Assembly (NCBI GenBank): GCA_002104935.1
Contig: MCGT01000038.1
Location: 1-64,000, forward strand
Length of the DNA stretch: 64,000 nt
Origin: Hesseltinella vesiculosa
Taxonomy: Eukaryota; Mucoromycota; Mucoromycetes; Mucorales; Cunninghamellaceae
Direction of reading: 5' to 3'
Part shown: one piece after another, positions 22,606 through 33,828 of the stretch
How the letters are laid out: the number at the start of each line of letters is the position of its first letter
Position numbering within the stretch: position 1 is the first letter of the stretch
Notes under the pieces: model-generated
What the model was told of the DNA's origin: nothing
The model's input: the letters and a program-made list of their open reading frames with translations, nothing else
The model's database searches: none
Program-made: the position numbers and the translations under genes

Positions 22606-25600
22606 TTAAACGACAGAGTAGCGACCTGACAAACCACCGCCTTGTCTAGCTTCTTTTTCCAAGGAGGCCACCGTAGCTTCTTCCAGGATACGCTTGATTT
22701 CTCGTTTGGCTCTTTCCAGAACCATTTCCGAGTCACCTTCAATGAATAGATACAGTTTGCGTTCGTTGAGCCCAGGTTCTTTTCCAGGAGGAATAAATGT
22801 GCCTCGGGTGGTGATGGCGGCACCCGTGACTTCGCTGATTTGTGAGATTTGTTCCTACGAGCGAGCCTCAAGTTAGTGTCCATTTTGTCTTTTTTTTTTT
22901 TTTTTTCTTCTTCTTTTGTTACCTTGTTGGTGACTTTCCAGCGGGCATTTTGAGGGAAATCGTTGATGGTGATTTCTTCGGCATAGACGGCCTTGTCGGA
23001 TTCGTCGGTATCGAGGCCTTGGGCCTTGTTGGCCGAGGCAACGAGACGGGCAGCAACCTCGGCAGCACGTCGAGCAGCGGATACCACAGCAGACTCGTCA
23101 GCCTTGGAGCCATTGGCTCCAGCAGAGGCGGCAGCAGCGGCAGTTGACACGTGGGCCTCGACATTGACTTGGCCCGGCACAATTCTTGTCGTCTCCAGCT
23201 CGACTTCTTCATCCGATTCATCAAACTCATCCCCACCATAGGCCTAAGGCAAAAAAAAAAAAAAAAAAAGATCAGGGTCGCGTTTCTTTTTGGGAAAAGA
23301 GCAGGTTACCTTCTTTTGCATTTTCTTGACCAAGTCACGGTCTTTGTCAAAGCGTTCAAGCCCTTTGCCGCCAAAGCCAGAGCTGGCCAGGCGTTCTTGG
23401 CCGCTGTCGACCTTGGTTTTGAATTCATCCGTTAAGGCTTGGAGTTCTTGGGGGATGTCTTGGCCAGAGAGTTTCAGGGCCTTGCAGATATCCATGGCAT
23501 AGCGTTCTTGGGTGGAGGTGATGAAGGTAATGGCGGTGCCTTTGTTGCCGGCTCGACCGGTTCGGCCAACGCGATGGACATAGTCTTCCATGTGGTTAGG
23601 GCATTCGTAATTGATCACCAGTTTCAATTGCTTGACGTCCAGTCCACGTGCCGCCACCGACGTGGCAATCAAGATGTTGATGACACCTGACTTGAAATCA
23701 GCAATGGTTGTGTCGCGGTCGACTTGGTCCTGCGCCATTTTTTAGAAAAAAGAGGTGAGGGAGGCGATGATGAAACGTTCGTTCTTACCTTGCCACCGTG
23801 AAGGGATTGCGAGATGTAGCCTTTTCGTAGCAATTCACTGAGCAGGTTGTCTGCAGCTTCTTGCCGGTCGACGAAGATCAGCACACGTGCGGTTTCTTCA
23901 TTCTCATTGTAGAACTGGCCAAGAATTTCCAAGAGGCGGACAAACTTAGTGGCGTCTTCGCGGACTTCAACAATTTGGGTCACGTCGCTGGCCACGACAC
24001 TGCGTCCGCCGACAGTGATTTCCACCGGTTTCTTCAGCACTTTGCGAGCCAGGGCTTCCATCTACGTCATCACCAAAAAAAAAAAAAAAAAATGAGACAC
24101 GTGAAAAAGAGAGAGAGAGAGAGAGAGTGTGTGTGTGTGTGGGTTTACCTGGCGTGGAAAGGTGGCAGAGAAGAGGACGGTTTGGCGGTCGGGACGGACG
24201 TTGTTGACGATTTTCATGACTTGGGGTTCGAAGCCCATGTCAAACATACGGTCGGCTTCATCCAAGACAAGATAGGTGACACGGGAGAGGTTGGTGACAC
24301 GGCCAGAGTTGGCACAGAGCAAGTCGATCATGCGGCCGGGGGTGCAGACGATGATTTCGGCCCCGCGCTTGAGGTCGGCAATTTGGTCTTTGATGGGACT
24401 ACCGCCATAGGCACAGACAGCGCGGAGGCCCAGGACTTTGAGAAAGGGTTTACATTCACGGTGGATCTGGGTGGCAAGTTCGCGTGTGGGGGTCATGATG
24501 ACGGCCATGGGGCCGTCGCCAGCTTCGAGCGGGCGCTGGTCTTTGATGTGGCGGAACATGGGCAGGAGAAAGGCGATGGTTTTGCCTGAGCCGGTTTTGG
24601 CGACACCAATGACATCGCGGCCGTTCATGATGGCGGGGATGGCCTGGGCTTGAATGGCAGTGGCCTTGTCGAACTTGAGCTTGCGGATGACTTCGAGACA
24701 GCCGGCCGGGAGGCCACAGTGAGTCCATTTTTCGATGGGTTTGGGGCAGTTGACGCCGCGGATCTTGATGCCGTCGAGGTCTTCACGGAGGGCGTTGACT
24801 TGCTCGGTGGTTAAATCGCGCATCTCGGCGGGTTCGATATAAAAGTCTTTTCGGAACGGTTCATAATCCATTTTGCTGTGGTCGACGGGCTGGAGATCCT
24901 TGCGCTTGACTTTTTTCGCAGCCATGCTAAACAGGAAAAAAAAAAAAAAAGAAAACAGGAGATGAGATGTCGGGTGAAAATGAGGCGGGAGGTGGCAAAA
25001 AAAAAAAAAAAAAAAACACTTACGCCAGGATGGATTCGGGATCACTGCCATATTGGTCGTCACTGTCTTGCTCAGGTGGGGGTTGGTCGGTTTCCACGGC
25101 GCGGTCGGTATATTCAATGTTCTGCATACGCAGGCGGTCTTCTTCCATGGCTTTGCGGGCCTCTTCGGTGACGTCTTGCATATAGGCATCCAAGGGATCG
25201 ATGTCGTCGTCATCAACGTCCATCTTGGCGTCCTCTGCAACCGGTGGGGTAGCAGCTTCTTGTGGAGTAGCAGCATCCTGTGGGGTTGAGGAGAGAGAGG
25301 CGACCGATTTCTTGACGCCGAGTTTGTTCTTGCCTAGACCAAAGCTCATTTTTTTCCTTGGGGCGGCAGAAGCGTTTGAGGTGGCAGAAGCGGTTGGCGT
25401 GGCGGTTTTGGCCATGCCAAGTGTGAATTTCTTCTTTGGGGGTGGGGCAGCAGGGGTCAAGGCAGGCATGGGTGGGGTGATGACGGGTGGAGCGGCCAGA
25501 GCGGCTGGTGCGGGTGGAGGGCTGGGTTGAGATGGAGGTTGGTTGGATGCAGGGGTGGATGGCAAGGTGGTATCTTGAGTGGATGGGGCTTGTTCTTTTT

Positions 25601-25982
25601 GTAATCGTTCCTTTTCGGCCTTTTCCCGTTTCCATTTTTCCAATCGTTCACGGCGTTCTCGGATCTTGTCATCCTTTGATTCCTGGTAAAGAGAGGAAAG
25701 AGGTGAATTCGGCTGATTACATTCGATCGTTGATGTCTTCAAAGAATCACTTACACTGTCATTGGTTGACGCTGGTGGTTGCGATTCTACGGATGCATCT
25801 TTGGAGAGAGAAGCGGTTGAGTGTTTGGAGGCTGGGTCGTCTTTGGAGTGACGACGGGAAGAGCGAGAGTACCTGTCACTGTCTCGATGGCTTGATGAAG
25901 AATGGTATCTGTCCTCTCGATGACGTTTGTGGCGCCGATGAGGGGAAGATGACCGGGATCGACGTCGACTGGATGATGGCAT
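22606..25982 (-). CDS. PRP5: Pre-mRNA splicing DEAD-box RNA helicase Prp5 (DDX46-type)
   Basis: A multi-exon gene from the ATG at 25982 to the stop at 22606 (ending [10 protein letters not shown]). The N-terminus is Arg/Ser-rich ([20 protein letters not shown]), then a charged coiled segment ([20 protein letters not shown]), a Pro/Ala-rich linker and an acidic [10 protein letters not shown] block. Helicase core: Q-motif region ([11 protein letters not shown]), motif I AKTGSGKT, Ia PTRELA, Ib TPGR, motif [39 protein letters not shown]. The C-terminal part has an Ala-rich stretch and a KH-like end ([19 protein letters not shown]). Prp5 remodels U2 snRNP for branch-point recognition. It is divergent from HPT1 over 184 bp. 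Confidence 0.95.
24109..24140. repeat. Compound GA/GT microsatellite in a PRP5 intron
   Basis: A run of GA dinucleotides passes directly into GT dinucleotides inside an intron of PRP5; the same intron carries an 18-bp A-run near 24075. Confidence 0.9.
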
Positions 25983-26166
25983 GTGAAAGAAAAAAACTGG
26001 GAGAAGAAAGAGAAGAGTGGGAGACGCATGCGGCAGCTGGAAGGGTTGAAAAGTCATCTGTGCTGTGATTGGCCGGTAAAAAATATAGCCCACTTTTTTT
26101 TTTTTTTTTTTTTGGACCTCTTCTTTCGAAAAAGATCGACTCTATAACGAAACTATTCATTTCACC

Positions 26167-27144
26167 ATGGCTACCAAACGTTACATTACGTAAGAATGGG
26201 AAAAAAAAGATACAAAACGGATAATATGGGCCAGAAGTGCTTGGATAAAGAAAGAGGCAAAAAGGGGTTGGCAAGGTGGGTGGCTTTTTCCAGGTCCAGA
26301 TCTAATGTGTTTTTTTTATACCAGTTATAATGAAGTTCACAAGGACATTCAAAATGCGGTCAAGAAGTTCCGTTTGAATGATGATTTCCAACCTGATCTT
26401 ATTGTTAGCATTGCAGCTGGAGGTAATTTGGGCATGAGCCAAAAAAGTACGAGAGGCAATGAGCCACTGACGTTTTTTTTTTTTTTTCTTTTTTTCTTTT
26501 TCCGCATGATAGGGTAAAAAAAAAAAGGAAGCATGATCTTGCATGAGAAGGTGGGGGACTGACGGTTTTTTTTTTTTTTTTTTTTTTTAGTTTGGCACCA
26601 GCTCGGTTTCTGCGTACGTTTTTGAACAAGGTGAATGGACGTAATGTGCCTATTCAAGTGATTGGGCTGTCGTTGTATGAAGAATTGGAAATTGCAGCCG
26701 CCACGGGTGATACCCGGCCAGTGGAAGTGACCAAGACCCAATGGTTGAATTTTGCCCAATCTGAATTGTCGTTGTTGGGACGTCGCATCTTGATTGTGGA
26801 TGAAGTGGATGATAGCCGCATGACGATGGCGTATGCTGTGCAAGAAATCCAAAAGGATATCGAAGCCGAAGAAATCAAGCAAGGCATGCAGCCAGGCGAA
26901 AGGTAAAAAGTGCATGATGCAAGGTCACCTATTCATTTTTCATTTTAGCAATACCAAGATTGGTGTGTTTGTCCTTCATAACAAGAATAAGCCCAAGAAG
27001 CGCCAATTGCCTGATGAGATCATGAAGAATTACTATGCTGCTGTGGACTTGCCTGATCAATGGTGTGTGTATCCTTGGGATGCGTTGGATATCGAAGAGC
27101 ACGATGCTTTGGCTGCTGCTGCTGGCACAAGTGCTCGTCCTTAA
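26167..27144 (+). CDS. HPT1: Hypoxanthine/xanthine-guanine-type phosphoribosyltransferase
   Basis: Four exons. The first encodes only MATKRYIT; then YNEVHKDIQNAVKKFRLNDDFQPDLIVSIAAGG; then APARFLRTFLNK, IQVIGLSLYEELE, VTKTQWLNFAQ, and the PRPP-binding signature RRILIVDEVDDSRMTM; finally FVLHNKNKPKKRQLP and DQWCVYPWD. This closely follows yeast Hpt1 and Xpt1, which transfer phosphoribose from PRPP to hypoxanthine, guanine or xanthine in purine salvage. Hpt1 versus Xpt1 specificity cannot be decided from the motifs seen. The intron near 26450-26590 carries several T and A runs. Confidence 0.88.
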
Positions 27145-28073
27145 TCTATCCCCTGCGCTTTGCACTCCTTTTTACCATCATAGAACCAAGATTTCCTTTG
27201 GCCATTTTTTTTTAGCATCAACAAAATAAAATAGACTCTTTCTGGCATTTTTTTTTTTCTGTTTGGATATACCGTTTGTCGGAATGATCGGATAAAGCTA
27301 ACCCCACGTTTTATTCAAGAGCATTTTCAATGGCGGTGGCCGGCATTGTTTTTCTTTTTTACCTAGATCAACTAGTGCCGATTGTGGTTTAATTAAAACC
27401 GATCGAGAACATCATCACGAGAAAGACAGGATGGCATATGGCTATTTTGCAGAAATTCTTTTTTAAGGAGGTTGATCCAGAATATTTAAAGTTTGGAGCT
27501 AAACATCTCGGCGTTGTTGTAGGCAGGATATGACAAGTAGGAGGTAGAAGGCAGAGTCGTTGGCATGCAGGTGTTTGAGAAGAAAGAGAGAGATAGAGAA
27601 AACGGTAGGTTGCTTGCATGCTGCACTATGAAAAAGGTGGGGAGAGCAAGGAGGACTTCTTGACCTTGAAAGAAGATGCAGGCGTGAGTTTGAACAGGGT
27701 CACTTTCGGCGTGGTTTTTCTGACAGCGGGTGACATCATCCAATATGGACCCTTTCCCGCCAGGAACTCCGGGAGATGCCGGTGTTTTTTTTATTTTTAT
27801 TTGCCACGCCTTGTTAGTACAGAAAATGGGAGACGATAATGGGGATCGACTGTTTGTTTATGACCATGGCATTTGACATGGCATTCTTGTATGAAGTGGC
27901 CTTGTTTTGGATGGTGCAGTGTCGGAGACGTTACTGCATGCTGATTGGTTGGCTGGCCAAGGTATTTTTTTCTTGGAACGAATTTGGAAAATTTAAAGAC
28001 GTCCGATCTTTTTTTTTTCTTTCCTTGCTTTCTTTTCCTTCTTTGTCATTTTTTTTTATATACTTTGTTACCA
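27145..28073. other. Intergenic region upstream of the transporter gene
   Basis: No supported gene. Contains the HPT1 3' end (AATAAA-like words near 27225) and pyrimidine-rich DNA (28005-28065) before the transporter start. Short open frames here lack any recognisable feature. Confidence 0.5.
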
Positions 28074-29732
28074 ATGGCATCGGCAGACATTGAAAAAGTA
28101 GAACTGCCTCAAGGCACGGATAGGAAACCCTATGAACAATACAAAGAACAGGTGGTGGCCAATGAAGAAGACAATCTGTCGGTAATGACCACGCCCGAAG
28201 GTTTTGTCGACCCTCCTGACGGTGGCCGTGGCTGGTTGGTGCTTGCCGGTTGTTTCTGTGGGCTGTTTTGCACGCAAGGCTATAATTATACTGTAAGTCA
28301 ATGCACGATGGAAGGTGAAACAAGAGGTCAGACCAGTCGACCTACCGATTTTTTTGATCGAGAACGTTACGCATTGTGAAACCTGGTCTTGTCAAAAAAA
28401 GCTGATCGTTTTAAATAGTGGGGGATCTATTTGGAATACTACAATAAGAATGTGTTTGTGGGCCAAATGACGACTCTGTCTTGGATTGGCAGTATATGGC
28501 TGGCGATGGCAGTGATTCTAGGCCCTGTTTATGGCTATGTGGTGTACAAAGTGGGTTATCGCTGGATTTTGATTTCAGCCGTGTTCTGCAATACCTTTGC
28601 CATGATGATGGCCAGCATCTCGACGGAAGTAAGTGGCTCATTCTTCATTTGGGAAAGAAAAAAAAAAAGGAGGCAAGGAGTCTATTTTTAACACAGTCCT
28701 GTTCATGTTAGATGTGGCAATTGATGTTGACGCAAGGCTTTCTAGGTAAAAGAAAAAAAAAAAACGAAAGCAAAGGAGTATCGCTCACGTCTTTTTTGAA
28801 CGCAGCTGGCTTTGGTGCTTCGTTGGTTTGGTTCCCTTGTATTTCAGCTCCTCAGCAATACTTCTCCAAACGCCGAGGCATGGCTGTAGGCATTGCGATT
28901 TCCGGCTCGGGCTTTGGTGGATTGGTGATGTCCAATATTGCGACGGCAGTCAATTCAACGCTGGGCATTGGCTGGTCCTTGCGTGTGGTTGGATTCATCA
29001 ATTTGGTCTTTTTGTCCTTTGCGGCCGCCGTTGTCAAGCCATTGAACCCGCCTCCAGCTGTCAAGCTCTCCCAGTGCATCAACCTCAAGCCTTTTACCAA
29101 CAAAAAGTTCTGCATTTTGTTCCTGATCCAATTTATTGGGAATTTTGCCTTTAACGTGCCTTCGGGCTACCTGCCATGTAAGGTTTTTTTTAAAAAAATA
29201 GCCGAGACACGCGACTCACTCTTTTTCTTTAGCCTATGCGGATCACCTTCATTTGAACCAATGGATTGGAAGCAACATGGCAGCCATTTCGTCGGGTCTG
29301 ATGATCGTAGGCAAGATCGGGACGGGCGTGGTGTCAGATTATGCTGGTCGATTCAACACGACATTTATCATCACCACAATGGTGGGGGTGGTGATCATGG
29401 CTGTTTGGTACACAGCCACGACGGCTGCATCTGTGTGGGCATTTGCTGCCTTGTTTGGTGTGATGGGCGGTGGCTTCTTGGCCATCTTACCGGCTGTGCT
29501 TGTGCAATGCGTGGGTCTGGCCTCGCTGGAAACCGCCAATGGCTGGCTGTTCTTTGCGTGGTTCTTTGGTGGTCTGTTTGGTCAACCGATCTGTGCCTCG
29601 ATCATTGAACGTGATGGAGGTGAATATCAAGGTGCCATTATCTTTGCTGGTGTCCTGTTCTTGTTTAATGGCGTGTGGGCGGCTGTTCTGCGCTATATGC
29701 AAAGTGGCAACAAGCTTTTTGTCCGGGTCTAA
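28074..29732 (+). CDS. MFS monocarboxylate-transporter-like permease
   Basis: Exons join from the ATG at 28074 (MASADIEKVELPQGTDRKPY) to the stop at 29732. Before the first helix is the MCT signature PPDGGRGWLVLAGCFCGLF. Further visible: GPVYGYVVYKVGYRWIL (loop 2-3 type), FPCISAPQQYFSKRRGMAVGIAISGSGFGGLVM, a central cytosolic loop near PLNPPPAVKLSQCINLKPF, and the second six-helix bundle (MVGVVIMAVWYTATTAASVW, FFAWFFGGLFGQPIC). About 12 helices are expected. Members move monocarboxylates or similar small molecules; fungal relatives often have unknown substrates. Introns interrupt between helices. Confidence 0.88.
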
Positions 29733-30068
29733 CCTCACCTTGTTGCCCTGTATCTGGATACGAGCAGCCGGTTTTTTCCCACTGTAAATTTATTCCTTTT
29801 TTTTTTTTGTGCGTGTGTCATTATGTAAAAATATCACCCCTTCTCTCCTATATCTATTTGCACTTTTTCAATAAAAAGACTCTCTGGCAAATCCAAAACC
29901 CTCGAAAAAATCTGACCTCCACCAACTCGCTTCAAATTTAGTACATGAGTTATTTATGATCAGAGCAGCCTCGCTGAAAGTAACTAACTATCTAATGAGA
30001 TGTGGTTTCAGATCTGGCAGCTATTCAACTGGCATCTGTCAGGCGCAAAATGGAGAAAAGGTGTATTT
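29733..30068. other. Convergent intergenic region
   Basis: 3' ends of the transporter and of the TDP1 relic; AATAAA at about 29870. Nothing else seen. Confidence 0.5.
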
Positions 30069-31812
30069 TCATGCATCTGTGAAATCACAAAGGAATCCCA
30101 GTATGCTGGGGGGTTTTGCACGACGTAAGGACTCTTTTTTTTTTTTTTTTTTTTTTTACCTCATGGTGAGCTTTGGCAACTTTTTCTTGGACAAGGTCAA
30201 GCGGCCCCAGGTTGCAGCCGTGGCAGTGTGGCTCCTACATGACATGGTATACACAAATGTTACGTGCTCTCCTTTTGTCAGCTGTCACGTTTAGCGCTAT
30301 ACCCAATATAAATCCATCCTAGAATGACTTGATCCGTCGAGGAAGTCGGTGTTTTTGATTCTTTCAGAGTGGCAATGATATACTAAAAAAATAAATGTCA
30401 GTTAGCAAGCCTGGCTTGTCAAGTATGTTTTACCTTGGTGTGTATCAATGTACCAGAGTGATGGCTGATGGCATCACACATCACGCTCTTTGAAAAGGTT
30501 GGTTTTGCCCAGTGCTCGCTACTCAAAAATAGCGTGCCCGCTCGCTGAAGGAAAGGGGCTAAATAAGTGCCTACCCGTCATAACAATCCACCTTGGCTTA
30601 CCGGAGGGCCAAGCTTGCTACGTTCAACCGTTTGCAAGTAGGAAACGCAATGTTGATAGGGGTCAGGCTCGTAGGTCTCTTGAACATTTTTCGCATGGCT
30701 GGGTTATCCTATGGAACTCGGCCCGAGAAGGATGTGTACAGTTCAAGGTACCGGACTGTCATGGCTCCCAACGATGAGGTCTATCGAATCATGACAACAG
30801 AAAGTGGTTGAGTCGGACACCGGACCTACCTCGCAAATTTACCTGCATTGCCACACGAGGGGGGCACAAAGGATCCGCAGCACCGATTTGTTCAATCGCC
30901 GTTGCCAGCCTTGGATGTCCAAATTTCTTGTCGTCATCATCACCCTCAAAAACACCTGACACAGAGGCAACAATCTTGACCTTGGCCTAGAAAAAATCAT
31001 ACTTGGTGAGCGTCTGTTTGACAGACCGAGGTACCTGCATTCTATCGAGCAAATCAGCAATGTCGCGAGCAAACTGGGGTAAATCGTTGATCCCGCAAGG
31101 TGGGTCTGTCGAGGGTCGTTCGGGGAAGTCTTGAATGAACACCACCTTATCTTAAAAATGAAAAAAGCAGTCCAATGCCTGTCTTTGTTGCATCTCCTGT
31201 ACTAGCCTCCCGCAACAAAAGAAAATAGTATACGGGCCGGCCATGGGTTACCAACACCAAACTGATATCGCTGGGGAACTGCTCGTTGATGAAATCCACG
31301 CTGTAGACAAATGCGGTAAGCAAGGCGCGCTTCAATCGAGACTTAAAAAAACAGGCAAATCAGCTTTGGTCACAGCCGTTCTACCACCAGAGAGCCTGCT
31401 CTCACGCCTATCTTTAGGACAAGTCATTCAACTTTGATAAATGTTGGGCCCACAAAGCCTCGAACATGAGTGAGCTTGATCACGCCAGCCCAGAACTGAT
31501 CGTGCATTCGCTGATTTTTAGAGGTAGACGATAGATGACTGGCCACTGGATCCTGAGGTCGTAGTCGCTTTCTTGACGATGCAACAGATTCGGTCGCTGG
31601 TGCTGAGGAGGAAGAGGTGTGTGGCAGTTCCATTTGAAGCATGTCTCGAGCAGTCGGTTGATTCACGGTTTTCCCCAAAGACAGAGCCATGGCCAACTTG
31701 ACATCTTCAAGCTCTTGCTGTTGTCGATGCAATTGAGCTTCGTAATCAGCCTCGTTTTCCAAAGAAAGAACAATAGCTTTGGTTATTGTTCGTCGTCACT
31801 AGTCAAACCCAT
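30069..31812 (-). pseudogene. TDP1: Tyrosyl-DNA phosphodiesterase 1 relic
   Basis: TDP1 homology is spread over several exons with plausible GT-AG introns: UIM-like helices (KAIVLSLENEADYE; DVKLAMALSLGKT), KLTHVRGFVGP, KRALLTAFVYSVDFINEQFP, VVFIQDFPERP, IVASVSGVFEGDDDDKKFGH, TSSLGAMTVRYLELYTSF, VERSKLGPP, AGTLFLSSEHWAKPTF, SHHSGTLIHTK (second HxK box), and GSHTATAATWGRLT. Lesions: the ATG frame at 31812 must shift near 31786; a TGA follows IKVE at 31424; the roughly 65 residues with the first HxK box are missing between VTHGR and VVFIQDFP; an in-frame TAG lies at 30709-30711; and a one-base shift lies near 30630-30640. TDP1 normally releases topoisomerase I adducts from DNA 3' ends. Losing an HxK box would abolish that. 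Confidence 0.8.
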
Positions 31813-31974
31813 TCAATGACAGGAAACAAAGAAGAAGTAGAAGGGCGCCGTGAGCGTAGTGCCTGAAAAATAAGTCCGCACTTTTTTCCTTGTTACAATT
31901 TTTTCTCTTCTCTTTTCTCTTCCCTTTTTTTTTTTTTCATCTATCTTATTTTACCACATCTTTGTATTAAAAAA

Positions 31975-33147
31975 ATGAGCAGAGACGAAGAATACGATTA
32001 CTTGTTCAAGGGTAAGTTGGCTTGGCCTGTGATTGTTTGAAAAAGAAAGGCGGATGGAAAACAAGACAAGGACAAATAACAATCCCTTTTCTTTTTTTTA
32101 TTGCTCCTAGTTGTTTTGATTGGGGATTCTGGTGTTGGTAAGTGTCTTTTTTTATGCCATTGCTGTGAAAGAGAAAGGGACAATGGCTCATTCTTGTCTA
32201 GGTAAAACCAATCTGTTGAGTCGATTCACTCGCAATGAATTCAATTTGGAATCCAAGAGTACTATTGGTGTTGAATTTGCCACCCGGTCTATTGAAGTGG
32301 ACTCCAAGGTAAAGAAGAATGCCAGATGAACACTAAAAGGATGATGATGGATCCTGCAAAGGATGTTGAAACGAAAACTCAACTTTAATTTGATAGACCG
32401 TCAAAGCTCAAATCTGGGATACTGGTAAGGAAGACGTGACAAAAAAAAAAAAAAAAAAAAAAAGCAACAACAACAACCAGAGAAAGACCTGTTTGTTCAT
32501 TCATACGAATGGTTGGTTTGTCTATAGCTGGGCAAGAACGTTACAGAGCCATCACTAGCGCGTAAGTGGCCGTTTTAGAGTTCATTGCTGGTTTGCAGCT
32601 GTGATACAAGAGAATTGACGCTAAATCAATTTATTTTTTTAGTTATTACCGTGGTGCAGTCGGTGCTTTGTTGGTGTATGATATCTCCAAACAATCTACA
32701 TATGAAAACGTGGGTCGATGGTTAAAGGAACTACGTGATCACGCCGACTCCAATATCGTCATCATGTTGGTGGGCAACAAGAGCGATTTGCGACACTTGC
32801 GAGCTGTCTCGACCGAAGAAGCCAAGCAATTTGCTGGTGAGTTCCCCTTCTGCCTCTTTTTCTTTGGATGACTCACCTTTTTTTTTGCATAGCTGAAAAC
32901 GGCTTGAGCTTTATTGAAACCTCTGCTTTGGATGCCACCAACGTTGACTTGTCCTTCCAACGCATCTTGACCGGTAAGCCTTCACGAAGGACAGCGAGAT
33001 CCTTACCTCTTTTTCATAGAAATCTACCGTATCGTGTCCAACAAGGCTCTTGAATCCTCCAACAACGCCATCAAGCCCACTGGTGGCCAAACCATTTTGG
33101 TGTCTCAAACGCCCGATGAACAAAAGCAAGGTGGTGGTTGTTGTTAA
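31975..33147 (+). CDS. YPT31: Rab11-type small GTPase (Ypt31/32-like)
   Basis: Six or more exons, some tiny: exon 1 encodes [12 protein letters not shown], exon 2 is about 30 nt ([10 protein letters not shown]). P-loop GDSGVGKTNLL, switch [15 protein letters not shown], switch [18 protein letters not shown] and [11 protein letters not shown] are complete. The C-terminus [12 protein letters not shown] is a double-cysteine geranylgeranylation end. [12 protein letters not shown] and [15 protein letters not shown] mark the Rab11/Ypt31 subfamily, which drives recycling and post-Golgi secretory traffic. It diverges from the TDP1 relic over about 160 bp. The intron near 32442-32464 contains a 22-bp A-run. 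Confidence 0.95.
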
Positions 33148-33828
33148 TTTGTTTTTTAGTTTGATGCTTGTTTATTATTGTTATTATTATTATTTTTTTT
33201 CCAGGACTCGGTACAGTACATAAGTAAATAAAAATTGGCACTTTCTCATCGAGAATGTAACAGCACTGTTGCACCATTTTTTGTTTGACAACCTGGCCAA
33301 GACGGACGACATGTTCCTTTTTCTGATCGCCCTGGACTCGTTTTCTTTTTTGTTGGGCGATGCCGGTGGTTGCACAAGAAAAGAAAAGCGCAATCAAATC
33401 ACATGGAGAACACTATAAAGATTGGAGAAGCGCCCATGAGCAGACTACCTTTTTTTTTTTTTCTTTTTCTTTCCATTGATCTCACCATTTGAGGATTGGA
33501 TAAGATGAAGAAAGGAAGAGAGGGGGAGAAACCGCTTTGTTTGTGCTTGTTGATTGGTTAGCAGGACGATTGGACGTCCCCGGTTTGAAATGTTTTGGCC
33601 AAGGGCCAAAAACGCAATGTCGGGGATTGAAAAATCTTTTTCAAGTGAAATGAAAAAGAACACACATTTTTTTTTCTTTTTCCTTCCTTTTCCTCGTTTT
33701 TTTTTTTTTTTTTTCCTCAACTACTCATTTGAGACTTCTTTACACCTGTTGTTCTCGGTTGTCTAGTTCCAAAGCCTTCTTTCATTATCCCTCTCCTTTT
33801 TTTTTTGTACTCATACGCACGCTGAACC
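33148..33828. other. Intergenic region upstream of the desaturase
   Basis: Rab11 3' end with an ATT repeat near 33176-33194, then pyrimidine-rich DNA. No gene seen. Confidence 0.5.

Noticed and set aside
27486..27743. 85-codon minus-strand frame upstream of the transporter
   Set aside because: Low-complexity leucine/serine content, no start context and no relatives recognised.
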